A DNA stretch of 64,000 nt from positions 4,770,680 through 4,834,679 of the forward strand of contig OZ038324.1 of the NCBI GenBank assembly GCA_964035795.1, given 5' to 3'. Both the position numbers and the translations under genes were made by a program. Below are positions 25,741-39,441 of this stretch, in pieces. The stretch's first letter is position 1. The number at the start of each line of letters is the position of its first letter. Source of the DNA: Pterobdella sp. o SKG-2022. Lineage: Eukaryota; Annelida; Clitellata; Hirudinida; Piscicolidae. The notes below the pieces were generated by a model. That model had not been told where the DNA came from. It was given only the letters and a program-made list of their open reading frames with translations, and ran no database searches.

Positions 25741-28700
25741 ATGAAGTCCGGTTTAAAACTTTCCGAAACGGAATACAGGAGTTATATGGAACTGTTTAAC
25801 TTTTTGGATGGCGAAGGATCGTCAGTACTGAGCACCAATCAGGTCTATGAACTTTTCGTGACGTCTGCTCTTACGCCTGAAACTCTTACCCAGGTCATAT
25901 AAAGAGTTTTATTATGTTAAATAATTAATAATTAGACGGGCTCTCTTCACATTGTTAATTTACTCATTCACACTTTGAAGAGGTTTAAGCTTTTTTTAAT
26001 GTTTTGAAGGAATTATGGGGTCTGTGCATTCCATAAAACTTCCTTTATAATATTTAGTCCCAGTCAATTGTAGAAGCATATATTTTAATTCTTTGAGCCA
26101 AACGTAAATATTCAAATGAAAACACTTTTGGGAGTTTATTTTATTCCACGAAGCTTTTCGTAAGATGAACTTACATTATCAAGGGGAGGTACAAATATAA
26201 TTAATAGAAGCTTATATGTTTTAAAATTTTGTCTTTCACTATTTTTTACTTACACTATAAAGGTGACATAATATTACCCAATTCATTACATATTATACCT
26301 ATTAGCTTCTAATGATTTTTTTATTTACCGAGCCATTTAAACTATACAAAAAGAGACTATAATTTATCTTTTTTTACTGTTTTCATATTTTAAGGTTAGT
26401 TTTTTCATGGCAAGAGTTGCTAAAATTATTTCAGTTTGCTCATGTAGATTCAAATCTTTTTCTTAAGTTCTATCAGTTCTTATGGCATTTTTAACTGAAA
26501 TTATATTCATTCAAGTTTTTTTTTGTATTATATAATTTAAATAATTATATCAGAGATATTCCATTTTAATTATATTTTTTTCATTGCTTTAATTCTTGCA
26601 TGGCTTCACATCAGTGAAAGAAAGAAACAAAAAAGCATTAACTTAATACACAAAGCTTTTTTTAAAAAATTTCACATTATCAAGTAAATTTATATCAATT
26701 TTTCATTTCATTATTATATCAAATGAAAAATAATTTACAAGCATATAAACCACTTTTGTTACATAGGTGTTCGAGCTGTGTGGAGCAAAAGAAATAGGGA
26801 GTTTTGGTAAACAACAATTTTTTTCTGCTTTGAAGTTGATAGCAGCTGCTCAAAATGGTGTCCCATTGCTGGCAGATGTCCTCTCAGCTGATCTACAGCT
26901 TCCCTTACCAAGATTTTCTATGCAGTCAGGTGTGCAGATTTTAGAAGATTAAGTAAAATTTTGGGCTCCAATTAGGCAATTATAATTGTACTAGAAATGA
27001 CACAGTTCATTAAGCAATGAAGCTTCTATAATCAAGTTGAGAAGGAACCACCATTGAAAGCTATATGGTTTATCAATGTATTCGGTAGTTAAGATTAATG
27101 TAAAGATAATTTCAAGAAAATGTTCAACTTCATAAAAAAAGTCATTTTAATTAATCAACAATAACTGTAAGATGAAGCTTTGAAAATCTTTTGAAATTGC
27201 AGATATTTGGAGGAACAAAAATTTATCATCGATGTACTTGCAGCAACAATCACTACCAACCAACCTCCAACAACACCATCTCTCGCCTCAACAATTTCAA
27301 CAACAACTGCAACAATTACAACAACACAACTCAGCCATGCAACTCCAGTACCAGCAACTACAAAATCAACACCAACTACAACAATTACCTCAGTTACAGC
27401 TACATCAGAATCAACAGCTACATTTACTACAGAACCAACAAGCACAACAACTACCTCAACAACACAACAGACAACTCAATCAACACCACAATATCTTTCA
27501 GCAGGTGAGTTTTTTAATCAATTATCTTTAAAAGAATTTTTTAGTTGTTTTCAAGACAGTTCAGAATTACTTATATACTAAATGAGAATTATTTTATTTC
27601 CTTTGGTTGTTACTTCCCAACAGATGTCTTCAAACCACCAAGCCAACACAGCTCGCAAACAATCAGCTCCAGTTGCCAATCAACTTAATTACACCTCCCA
27701 TCATTCATCCATCAATCCATCCCACTCATCCATCAATCCATCCCACTCATCCATCAATCAATCACATGATAGCGCTTTCCATGATTTGAAGACGGCTGAG
27801 AAGAATTGGGCATCATTTGAAGACAACTACTCTTTTCAGAAACAACAAAGTTTGCAACAAGAACAACTTCAATATCAACAACAACAGAAACAACTTCTTC
27901 TTCAACAACAACAATTCTATCAACAAAACTTTCTACCACTTGACAAAGGCATTTTAATACTTAATTTTGTTTTTTAGAGACATCGTATGTTCTTTTGTGA
28001 ACTTGAATTTCACCAGTAAAACTTCAGCTTATGAGGATTTATAAGAACACAGAGAGAAAATTTTTATTTAGCTAAAATTTTCAACAAGCAAAACCTTGTC
28101 ATACTTCATTAGCTCTAATGAATTTTTTTACTTGTTGAAAATTTTAGCTCAATAAAAATTTTCTCTCTGTGTTCTTATATATCCTCATAACTTGGAGTTT
28201 TACTGGTGAAATACTAAATTTTATTCTGTACTCTATCAATTTTCCTTCGTTTATTCATGTTTGATTCTTCAGATAAAGGTTCGTGGACGAGTTTCAACAA
28301 GGAGGATCAAACGGAAAAAGAAAACAAACTGGATGGAAAGACGGATGGAGGGGTGGATGATAAAACCGATGGAGAGATGGATGATGTGTGGATGATGACA
28401 GATGAGCAGAGACTTTATTACGTCAAACAATTCCAAAGCATGCAGTCTGATCTTACCAAAACTCTTTCCGGTTACTTTTTTTGTATTGTTTTTTATATTA
28501 TTATTATTATTTTTATTGTTTTTTTTATCTTTAAATCTTTTGAGTATTATAATAAATGGTTTCAGGACCGGTAGCAAAAGAGTTTTTTGAGAAGTCTAAA
28601 CTTCCTGTAAAAGAACTTTCTAAAATATGGTATCATTTTTGACAAGCTTTACAAAAAGTTATAATGAAAATCCCATTATATTACTTAATAGATTATCTTC

Positions 28701-31700
28701 AACAACCAACCCTCAACAAATTTATCTCACCACTCCCCTATTTAAACTTACTCTACCGCTCACCCACATTTCAACCCATGTATCAACCTACTCTACCCAC
28801 CTATCTACCTACCACCCTTTTAACCAGTCCAACCTCTACTCACCACTAAAGGCAGTTGTCAGACGTAAGCAGGGATGGTTTGTTGAACCTGAGTGAGTTC
28901 TGCACAGCCATGCACCTGGTAGTGCTGAGGAGGAATGAGATTGAGCTGCCATCTGTCCTTCCCCCTTCTCTCGTTCCTGTTATTCACAGTATGTATGTTT
29001 GTGTCTGTGTGTCAATGTATGCCTTTTTTTAATTTTTTGTTTATCTGCTTGCATCCGTTTTGTTTTGTTTTTTATTTATCTTTATTTGTTTGTCTCGCGT
29101 ATTCACAGGTACATATTCGTATATTTCAAATTTATTTCTGCATGTTTAAAACAAACACCGTCATGATAAACAGATGAAGATAACACGCCTAAGACAACAT
29201 CACCACCTCATCAACAGGTATAATAATATTTTAATAATTATTAATTTTTAAAACTATTATTATTTTTTTTTTTTTGATTATTATTACACTATTTTTTATT
29301 ATATTCTTATGTTTTTTTTAGTTTTTTTCTCAGTTAGCTTATCCTTATTATTGCTGTTTTTTTTCATTTAATTTTTATTATTATTACTATGAACGAAGGA
29401 TGGAATGAAGGAATCTCCGTCATCAAGCTCCATGTCCTCCCCTGGAAACAAAAACACTCCTGTCAACTTTGAATTCAAAACTGCCTCCCTGCACGCTGTA
29501 TGGGGGATGTGTTGTGGTGTGGTTTAGTGTGGTGTGGGGTTGGCTCTACTGTATAATGTGACAGGGCGCAGTGTGATGTGGTTTGGTGGGATGTGGTTCG
29601 TTATGGTAGTATGTTGTGCTGATGTGGTGGGTGTAGGTTGCCTTCAATGGGATATGGTGAAGTTTGGCGTGAGATTCACTGGGGGTGTGATAAAGAGTTT
29701 TTTATAGTGCAATATGGTATTTTCATTAAATTCTTTTGATTTTTAATGATCAGAGTTATTTAATGGTTAGTGTATTGGTAGCGATGAGATAGGGCTCAGT
29801 TTGGTTTGTAGGGAATGTGTTTAGTAATTTTTAAATGTCTGGTGTTGTGGTATATTGACGTGAGATGTTGGGGTGTGTGGATGTGAAATGTTGTGGCATG
29901 TTGACGTGAGATGTTGTACATGTTGATGTTGCATTCAACAGGATCCCAGCATCGTGCATCCCGTTGCATTGAGGGTATCTCCAGAGGATAACAGATACCC
30001 ACCTATCCAAGCATCCACCCATTTACCGACTCATTCATCCACCCACCCATCCATCCCACAACGCCCATCTACCCCAACCTCAGAGCTGCTTTTGATTGAC
30101 CTTGATGCAACAGACTCTGGCACAAACAAAGATACAAGCAAGCCAGCTAATGTCTCACCTCTTATTGGTCGGCCAAGACCCACCCCTGTCAAGCCCCAGA
30201 CCAATGGTATGTTTTGATTCAGTTCATCATAAACAAACACAACAACTTTCGATACAATTTGAATAATGAGCATTGAACCTACAAAAAATCAACACAAAAT
30301 TTAAAATTTAAATCAATACATAAACGCCACACAACATGCATTATACACAATCATCCACACCACGCAACCAATAATCCACACATGCACACAAACACAACCA
30401 ACCAACTAAACACACACATACACACACAACCAACCAACTAAACACACACACACACACAACCAACCAACAACACACAGCTAATGATACGACAAGCCTCAAA
30501 AAGCTTTCTCTTCAATCTTCATTTAAGCCCCCTAAGGTCTCAAACATCATTATTGTTTTTTATTTTTTTAATTATTATTATCATTGTTGTTTTTCTTATT
30601 ATTACTTTTTTTTATTATTATTGTTTTTTTTTGTTACTATTTTTGTTGTTGTGTAACGACGAAAGCTTATTGTTGTTATTGTTGAATCTAGAGATCCTTC
30701 CTGATGCCTGACACCTCGTGGAGGGGCTCTCTGAGAACGGGCATCGTTATTATTATTATTATTATTATTGCTATTATTATTGTTCTTATCATTACTAATG
30801 TTATTATTATTTTTATTATTATTATCATAATCTTTTTTTGTGTTTTTAAATAATTATTTTGTGAATTTCATCACTATCAGCATTGCAGTACAAACAATAA
30901 TGACAAAAGAATGATTGTGACGGTTTTTTCAGTGTAGCACAACCTAATCAGCAATATAAACACTTCAGTGATAATAAGAAAACAATAATAACAAAAAAAT
31001 ATCTAAGAATAATAAGAATAATAATGATGATTATTTTATTTATTTATTAGGGTTTACAAAAAAGCACTAAGAAAATAAATGTTGATTCAATAGTTAGAGT
31101 TTTTTGTTTCCCGAAGCACGTCTTCCTTCCAACTTCCACGATTTTCTGTCTTTTACAAGTTCGATTGACTCTTCTATTATAAGGGAATGACGTTTCAAGT
31201 CATTTTTGATGGTGGTAAGTGGGCTGATTTTTGGTCTTCCTCGTTTTTTTTTTTGGTTTTGATGGCATCGATGGTTGCTTTTTTTGCCGGAACATGGTCG
31301 TTCATACGCAAAATGTGGCCTAGCATCTGCCAGCGTCGTTTTTTCACTTCACATGTTGCTGGTTCAATGAGAGCGTTCACTTCTTCTGTAGACATGCCTT
31401 TGGGCCAGAAGATTCCATATGCGTGTTTGACCATTCTTCTGTTCAAGCTGTCTATTGATCTTTCCATTTCCTTGTGCTGCAGCCAAAAAGCATGATGGAT
31501 TGGACATAGGCTTTATAGATTCTTACCTTTTTTGGTCTTGCTATGTTTGACGTCCATGTTTTGTTCATTTTTCGCATGACTACCATTGCTAGATTTTAGA
31601 AAAATTTAATGATTAAAAAAATTAATATTATATTAAAAAATAATTTTATAGGCTAATTTAGTTGTTAATTATCATAATAAGTATATCTAAAAACACAAAT

Positions 31701-33962
31701 AAATTTAATTAGGATACAAAGCTTTTTTTTACCAAAGTAACATTCTCAGGTATTTTTGCTCATACCTTAAAATGTTACTTTGTTAACGAAAGCTTTCTCC
31801 CACAATTAAATTTATTAGTGCTTTTAAATATACTTATTTTTTATGGCTGGTGAAAATCATTATCATAAATTAGTTATATTATACAATGCTTTTATTTTTA
31901 AACAATTCATCAACTTACCCTACTATGAGACCTTGGTGAAATATTTGTATGTAAAAGTTCACTCATATTAACTTCAAAAGCATTGGTAGGTCTTTAAGGG
32001 GTGTTTTGAATAGGCGATAATAATGTGGAGTAGAATAATAATAATAACAACATTAATACTGATGGAAACAAACACAAATTTTTGAATAGTAAGGACAACA
32101 AACACAAAATATTAAAAAAAAACGAAGCTTTTCGTAAGACTAGCTTGATCATTACTTTGTAATGTCTTTTCTCAAATACTTAGTGTTTATTAACCTTACT
32201 ATTTGGTTTAGGCTATTCTACGTAATCAAAGCATTGACTTAATACACAAAGCTTTTCGTAAGACGAACTTATATTATCAAGTGATGATGTAGGTGCAGCT
32301 TTGGGGATTGAGTTAATAAATACTTTGTGTTTGTTTTTTTCACTATTAGACGATTCTCCGTCATCATTAATACTGATAATAACATTAATAATGTTGATTA
32401 TAGAATTATTAATACTAATAATAGGAATCTTTGTACGAATAATAGACTTAATAATAAACTTAGAGACTAATAATAATAGTAATAAAAATAATAATAATAA
32501 TAAGTCAGAACAATAAAAATAATAAAAAACAACCAATGAACGCAGACCTCAGATAGTGAAGTTCCGCCTCCTCCACCACCACGACTTCACTCGAGAAACT
32601 CTTCCTTAGATACCAAACTAATCACTCTTTCCGGTGTGTGATGAAGTGTGGTTGGATGTGTGTGTGTGGGTTGTGTGGTGGGATGTGTGGGAAGTTGATG
32701 GAATAGTATGTTTAGGGTTGGTGTGTTGTGGATGTGTGGTGTGTGTTTAGTTCGTTATATAATGGGATTGTACGGTTCTGGTGGTATGGTGTGTGGTACT
32801 ATTGTGGTTTGGTGCTCAGTGTGGTGGTGTAGTGTTGTTTGGAATAATTTTGGTGGTGGTTGTGGTATGGCGTAAGGGGTTTTTGTTGAGATGGTTAATT
32901 TGTTGAATTAGTGGTGTGGTTTGGCTGTTCTAGTCAGTTTGAGGATGTTGTGTGGTGCATTTGTTGTTGTGGTAGTATGTTGTTTCATTAGTAGTATAAT
33001 GATTAGTAGTTAAGATTTGTAGTACTATGTTGTTTCATTACTAGTATGCTGTACTAGTATGGTATGTTTGTATGATGTACTTCAGTAGTGATTGTTGTTG
33101 TGGTATGTTGCTGGTTGTTGTTCTTGTGGTATGGTGGTAGTATTTGTTGTTGTGGTATAGTGGCTTATTGTTGGTTTTGTTGCAGCAGTTGTTTTTTTTT
33201 TCTCCATATCGATCCACACACATGACCTCCACATAACCCCACATTTCAGATGCCAAGTTTCCTCCTTCTCTACCTCCAAGGCCTCCTTCTAAGGAGGTGA
33301 CGTCGTTATTATTGTTCCTTCATTATTAAATTTTTGTTATTACCAATTCAATATAATAATAATTATTATTTTTATATAAAAATTATTATTGTTATTATTA
33401 TTATTATTTTTGTTGTTTCTGATTTGCATCAACCTGGAATATAACATGACTTAAAAATCATGGCATCCGTCCATATAGTCACCATAATTTTTTATTGTTG
33501 TTTCAATGCTTGTTATCTCTATAAATCTCACAGGGTCTGTTGGTGCCGGAAGAAAAACTGAGTGCAAAACATACTAACAAGTAGGATTGTTGTTGTTATC
33601 ATTAGTTGAACTTTTTTCTTTTTTTTTGTATTTATTATATATATTATTAAAATAAGAAATAATTTTTTAGTAAAAATTTTTTTAATTATTATCAATACCG
33701 GTTTTACATTTAAAAAAATAAAAATAATTAATAAAAAAATCAATAATAAACAGATTGGACAGTCTTGACAGACGTGACTTGGAAGCTTCCATTGGTTAGT
33801 TGTCGTTGTGTGCCTCTTTCTGTTGCTCATCATGTATAGTTAAATTGTTTTTTTTTTATTGTTATCAGTGTTTTTTTTGTTGTTTTTATTGATGTTGTTA
33901 ATTTGATTTTTTTCTATTTTCATCATTATTTTACATTATATTGGATCATTTTTATTATTTCA

Positions 33963-34003
<41 letters not shown>

Positions 34004-34709
34004 ATCAAACTAGGGCTACAGAAGGAAAGGAACTTAGTGTTATCCAGGGTAAACAGTGAACTGAACCAAGAGCTACAGGTCATTCATATTTTTCAAAATA
34101 GCTTTATAAAAAAAGACAGTTTTGTTATAATACTTTTTCATTATAATTGAAGTTTTCGACAACTTCAACGTTGTCATAAATCATTATTGTCTATACTGAT
34201 GGCTTAGAACAAAGTTGAAGTTTTTGGAAAATTTGGTTTCGATTCAAAAAATAGTGTTAAAAATAAATTTCTTTATTTCATTAAGTTATTTGGAAACGGT
34301 TGACACACGTTGTATACATGATGTCTCTGAAGTACCATTGTTTGCATCGTTACATACTTCAGCTCATTTTTTTATTATTATTTCAGAAATTCGTTACGAA
34401 TCTTTTAAATTTAGCTTGACGATGGCTTTATTGTAAATGGAAAAGCTTCATAATAAACTTATGGGCACCTTTGTGTTGTATTTTTACCACTTGATTTGTA
34501 GGCTGACACGTTGAATTACACGTTGATTATAATACTCTACTACTAATAATTTTTTTTATTATACTTTCTTTTTATTGATTTATTTACACATTTTTCTTTT
34601 ATTATTATCATACTTATTTTTCATTATTATTATTATTGATTTTATTATTCAGGAGGTGATGGAGCAAAGGATCGCCTTGGAAATTCAAATGGAACACTTG
34701 CAAGCTTGA
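25741..34709 (+). CDS. REPS1: REPS1/REPS2 homologue (RalBP1-associated EH-domain protein)
   Basis: Endocytic adaptor linking Ral signalling to receptor internalisation (family knowledge). Exons, all in phase: 25741-25893, 26767-26929, 27203-27504, 27624-27948, 28273-28470, 28566-28629, 28852-28988, 29174-29217, 29399-29497, 29942-30206, 30478-30536, 32546-32633, 33250-33296, 33534-33580, 33754-33794, 34014-34078, 34653-34709; about 717 residues, close to human REPS1 in length. The first EH domain covers SETEYRSYMELFNFLD through KEIGSFGKQQFFSALKLIAA. A Gln-rich linker contains NWASFEDNYSF, as in REPS NWVSF. The second EH domain runs from DEQRLYYVKQFQSMQSDL through AKEFFEKSKLPVKELSKIW and DGLLNLSEFCTAMHLVVLRR. 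DPSIVHPVALRVSP, VPPPPPPRLHSRNSSLD and the C-terminal coiled coil NLVLSRVNSELNQELQ plus QRIALEIQMEHLQA also match REPS. The 27948 donor would be GC, not GT. The symbol follows REPS1; an invertebrate gene would be co-orthologous to REPS1 and REPS2. Confidence 0.93.
26148..26183. repeat. Dispersed short hairpin motif (representative copy)
   Basis: CGAAGCTTTTCGTAAGATGA then ACTTACATTATCAAG. Related copies in either orientation lie at about 10441-10478, 26643-26685, 32123-32152, 32241-32281, 43974-44006 and 46749-46790. In the 32241 copy TTCGT AAG ACGAA forms a small hairpin. Confidence 0.65.
28007..28212. mobile_element. Foldback MITE-like element, about 206 bp, in REPS intron
   Basis: The terminal inverted repeats ATTTCACCAGTAAAAC and GTTTTACTGGTGAAAT open a near-perfect inverted repeat. 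The arms are about 85 bp each and include AGAACACAGAGAGAAAATTT. The loop is short. I see no clear target-site duplication. Confidence 0.8.
31195..31590 (-). pseudogene. Decayed non-LTR retrotransposon (LINE) C-terminal fragment
   Basis: Minus-strand peptides RIYKAYVQSIMLFGCSTRKW and, in another frame, RRWQMLGHILRMNDHVPAKK match the C-terminal end of LINE reverse transcriptases. Those typically carry a YGCETW-like segment and a KRRRWRWLGHVLRM-like segment. A frameshift between the two parts and the absence of upstream RT motifs show it is a dead 5'-truncated copy. It lies antisense in an intron of the REPS gene. Confidence 0.8.
31678..31836. mobile_element. Foldback MITE-like element, about 160 bp, in REPS intron
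   Basis: The left arm TAAGTATATCTAAAAACAC...AAAGCTTT...CAAAGTAACATT is mirrored by AATGTTACTTTG...GAAAGCTTT...TTTAAATATACTTA on the right. The whole segment is an imperfect palindrome with AAGCTT in both arms, like the other foldback copies. Confidence 0.7.
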
Positions 34710-36640
34710 AGATTTGATCAATGCATTAATGGTGAATTTCGAATGCACGGTGAATAGTGAATAAATGATGAATTTTCAATAAATTCGTAGTCTGAATGAA
34801 TGATGCAACGTGCATTCCTAATATACTGATGGGAGAATATGCATATTGAATGGATGAATGGTTACATGTTTAAGGGATGAATGGATGATGCATTTGCAAT
34901 GGATGAATGGATGAGGATCATCGAATAAATGTAAACTTTTGTTACTTTCACTTTCTCTAATGATGTTAATAAAACTCAATTTTTATTTTTATTATTTTTT
35001 TTCTTATTGTTATTAAGTGATGATATAAAGGTGTTACATGTCGGCTGATGTGTTTGCATACGTTGCCATCATCATTTTATCTCATTGTTTTAGTATCAAT
35101 TTTTTTATCATACCATTATATTTTTAAATTATTATCTTCATATTATTATATTTATTTATTATTTATAATTCTTATTTTTTTTATTATTGTTGTTATTATT
35201 ATTATCGCGTTGTCATTATCATTTTTTTTATTATAGCAAATTTAATCGTATTTAAGATTGACAACAACTCCCTTGTAATGGCCATAGCACAAGTGACTCA
35301 TCCCTGTCTAATCAATGCAGAAGCACTTCGTTTATTATTATTCTATGAATTCGATGGCAGGATTCGAAATCTATCGACCACTTAAACGCTCCTAAGATGG
35401 CATCAGATCCGCATAAGAATCTTTGGTTTTTTTTCGTCCATCATCGATTTTGGACTCTAGTTGTGAGCTCTTCACGCTTTTTCTTTTCTATATATACTCC
35501 TAGTGATCGATAGTTCATATTATTTATATTGTATTTATTATTATGCGTTTTTGTGTTCAATTTTCTTTATTAATATTGTGTAATATTTTTATAATAATTT
35601 TTTATACGTTCACCATCATTATAGCTGACATTTTATTTTTTAAATAATTATTCACATTTGTTGTTATTTTATTCATTTTTCTGCCGATAATCATTTTTAT
35701 ATACATGAATTAAATATTTAACGTTTTGATATTTTGGTTAAATTAACTCAATCTTTATCATTATGTTCCAAGCTGTCTTTTAGTTTAAAATAAGATTTCA
35801 AAAAAAAATAATCTGGGCTCTGGTCAATATAAGGTTTGGAAACAAAAATAATATTTTCAACGGCAACGAGTGATAAAGTTATGATAGAATCAAGTGGCTT
35901 TGAATAAGAACAAAAAACAACAAATGCTAGATCTTTATTTCTCGAATAAACTTGTTTTTAAATATAATTATTTGTTATACTAGAATTTGAAAATTGATAT
36001 TTATTCATTATTTGATGATGAATTGTTGTGGTTGTTTTTCGTGCAATTTACCAGCTGACCTGTTTAAAAATAGCAACCAATGAGAATTCTCATAATCTTT
36101 TTATCTTTAATGTTTACCTTTTAATTCTCTCTAGATATCCCTCTTGAGCTCACTCAAACTGAGTTTTTCACTCATTCCAAGTTTTGGAAGACTTTATTTT
36201 TCAATTAAAAAAATTTTAGCAAATAAATTTTTTCGTAGTTTGGTTTAAATGACTCGTGAATATGGGTGTTACACAATTGATTTTGATAGGGTATTTTGGT
36301 CAAATAAAGCACTAAAAATTATTTTTAAAACTTTGAATAAAACATTAATTCGTGGAAATGATTCGATGAAAAGTTTTGTGTTTTCAAGAAAAAAACGAAC
36401 GAGTTTGGAAGGTTTTTGTTTTCTCACTTGAAATTCTCCTAAAACAATGAAGCCAGAATTAAGTTTGTACTTTATTTGCATTTTTCACTAAAAACTTTTT
36501 GCTATAATTCATTGAAAAAATTTGATACAAGTTTCATTATATATTTATTTAGGTTTTTAGACGGAAAATTATTATAAAATTGACATTTTTTTAATAATTT
36601 TATTTAGTTTTAGTTTTAAGAAGTTTTAAATCTTTTTTCA
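34710..36640. other. Intergenic stretch between REPS and ATOS
   Basis: AATAAA-type polyadenylation signals follow the REPS stop (for example at 34777 and 34968). GAATGGATGA-like degenerate repeats lie at 34790-34925, and the rest is AT-rich. A CCAAT motif near 36078 and short open frames are present, but I see no gene. Confidence 0.55.
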
Positions 36641-36651
36641 TATGTTTCCAG

Positions 36652-37376
36652 CAGATATAGGGCATGCAGGACCTTCTATGCATCGAATTTCTTCTAAACT
36701 TCCAACCATCAAGCAAACTTCAACCAAGCACACCCTTTTCAAGTCTATCCTTACCCAGCAAACCAACAAAGAAATCTTGTCTTCTCTGCAAAATCCTCTC
36801 AGTCTTAAACAGCTTTCTCAACAACAACTACAAAGTTTTGAACAAAACAACTTAACCCAACATTCTTCCCAAACAAACAAAATAGCAAAACAACAGCAAA
36901 GTTTTTTCCAACAAAACTCACAAGCATCATATGATTTGAGACCTTCATTTTACCTGCCCCAAAATAACACTAACAAACAAAACACTGTAAAAATTCATGC
37001 CTCAAACTCAGAACAACATTCATCTACTCCCTCATCCGATCAACTTTCATCCCTCCATCTCTTTTCTACTCCAATTTCCATTCCATCCCAACTTGAGAAA
37101 AATTTTGAAGTCATTCATAGAACTAAAAATATCAATAATACTACTAATAATATCAATAATAATGGTAATAATATCAATAAAAATAATATAAATAATAGTA
37201 TTATCAACCAAAATACTTCTAATAGTAATAATAATATTAGCAAAAATATTATAAATAGCAATAAAAATATTAACAAAACTAATGTAAATAACAAATATAA
37301 TGATGACATCAGAAGGAACAAAAACAACCATTTCCTCTTCAACCCTTCCACTCTCCTCCCTTTGCACTCTAGTCCA
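36652..37376 (+). CDS. Possible upstream exon of the ATOS gene (Gln/Asn/Ser-rich)
   Basis: After TTTCCAG there is a long open frame beginning ADIGHAGPSMHRISSKLP. It continues Gln/Ser-rich and then Asn-rich, with a possible GTAATG donor at 37377. Position and strand fit the disordered N-terminal half of ATOS proteins. However, the donor phase (0) does not match the next sure exon (phase 2 needed), so at least one exon or another donor is missing. The peptide itself is not recognisable. Confidence 0.4.
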
Positions 37377-37394
37377 GTAATGTCCCATTCATAA

Positions 37395-38422
37395 TAATAA
37401 TAAGAACAACAATAATAGAAATAACCACTTATTATTGTTATTATCATAAGAATGGTAAAAATAGAGATTACTGAAGGGCATACTAAGCATTACTTTCATT
37501 GCATTTTGGTTATTGAGTAGTGTCTTTGTTGATTTTTCTCTTAATACAATAGTTTTCCAAATGAAGCATTTTTTCCGTCACTCTTCAGCTAAATAAGCAT
37601 TATGATTGTTATTTGAAAATCAGTATCTTCAGTATCACTCCATCACCACCATCATCATCCTTATCACTAAATCACCACCATCATCATTATCATCTCCATG
37701 ATACCATCATTAACTCTACATCACTTATATTATCATTATAATTACCTTCTCACTATCATTATTATTTTCTCACCATCATTATCTTTACTTCATTATCATC
37801 CTCATTATCTTCATAACACCACCACCCATTACATCTACACCACCACCATTCTCATCTCTCCACCCCACCATATCTTCACACCAGTACAATGATAATGACA
37901 GGTACCAACCAAAAGATCATCATCAGGCAGTTTTGATTATGATTGTTCTCTCAACTCCATGCAAGCCATTAAGAAGTATCCATCTGTCCATTCATACTTT
38001 CATTTTTTATCCATCCATTTATTCATATATTTTATTTTATTTTTTAATTTTTATTTTTTTACCTTGAACTTTAAATCGTTCTTGTTCTTTATTTTCACAT
38101 ATTTAGCGTCAAGTCTTCAATTATCTTTTTCTTTTTTTACCTATTCTTTCAACCATTAATTATTCTTTTTTCAATCTTCTAAGGCATCCATCAATTTCTT
38201 GATCTCTCATTCACATCAAATTTTGTTCGTTCTATGATTCATCTAGCTAACTATACATTATTCTTTATCGATTTCTTTCACACCAACTATCCATTTAAGT
38301 CCATAACCTTATCTATTCATTAAAATCATTATAACTTCACCATTCTTCCATCCATCCATTAACCTAAATATCCAGCCATATCTCAAACACCCGTTATTTC
38401 CCATCAGTTCATTGTCATGCAG
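37395..38422. other. Probable ATOS intron with CAT-rich repeats
   Basis: Degenerate CATCATCACC/CATTATC repeats (37640-37890) and CATC/CATTT-type sequence (37975-38400). A short exon preceding 38423 with a phase-2 end is required but not identified. Confidence 0.45.
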
Positions 38423-39361
38423 CAACATTGGAAAACTAATGAGTAACCTCAAGAAGACAATCAGCTCATCTGCTCCTGTTTCGTATAACTGTCTGCTAGG
38501 CAGCTTTGAGGTGGGTATGGAGATTATGTGTACACGCATACACACTCACACATACACACCTATTCACTTAAATAAACACACACACATACACACACAGGAA
38601 AGCATGATGAAAGGAAGAATAGAAGCAGCTGGGATGTTGGAAGGATTCAGGGTAGAGATTGGAGCTAGTGGCAACTTCCATCCACCCCACATCTCCCTCC
38701 CATGCCGCACCTTCTACTTCTCCCTTTCTGATGATAATGCTCCATCCCCTTACTTGGTTCTGTCTTTCATTTCTCTTTGTATTGTTTCATCTATTTATTT
38801 GCTCAACATTTTTTCTACGTCGATTTCCTGAAGAAGTTTAGTACATTTATTGAGCAAAAAAAACACTAATTTTTGATAAGTTTAGCTTTATCATAGAAAG
38901 TTAGCGAAAAAAATTTTTCAAATATCATTCACAAGTACATTAAGATGTTTCTGAAAAGTTATCTGTTCATTTTTATATCGTTCATCTATTCCTCTTATGT
39001 TTTATCTATCTTAATATCGTGTATGTTTAGAGGTATGTGTATTATTACGCAATTTTCGACCAAACTATTGACCAAAGTTTTTAGTTTAATATCATCAATA
39101 CTAATTTCTAAGCCACACTTTTTGTTTAATTAAATCCATCCAAGTTAAACCAAGGCAATAAATATAAAAACCATCATAGGCGTGAGTCTTCAATATTTTT
39201 TGTAACGTTAATTTTTTGTTTCAATTTCGTTCAAAAATATTTAATTATAAAACACCATAGATATATTCGGTAATTTTCCATGACGTCACACAGGGTCACG
39301 TAGACTTGAATGCCCATTCAAAAAAGGGGTATCGGATCCCATCGCAGGGAACTGTGCAACT

Positions 39362-39441
<80 letters not shown>

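Larger units (their letters stand above)
30537..32545. other. Long REPS intron
   Basis: This intron of about 2 kb holds TTA/TTG-rich sequence, the antisense LINE fragment (31195-31590), a palindromic element (31678-31836), and two copies of the dispersed AAGCTTTTCGTAAG motif (32123-32152 and 32241-32281). I see no additional exon. Confidence 0.6.
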
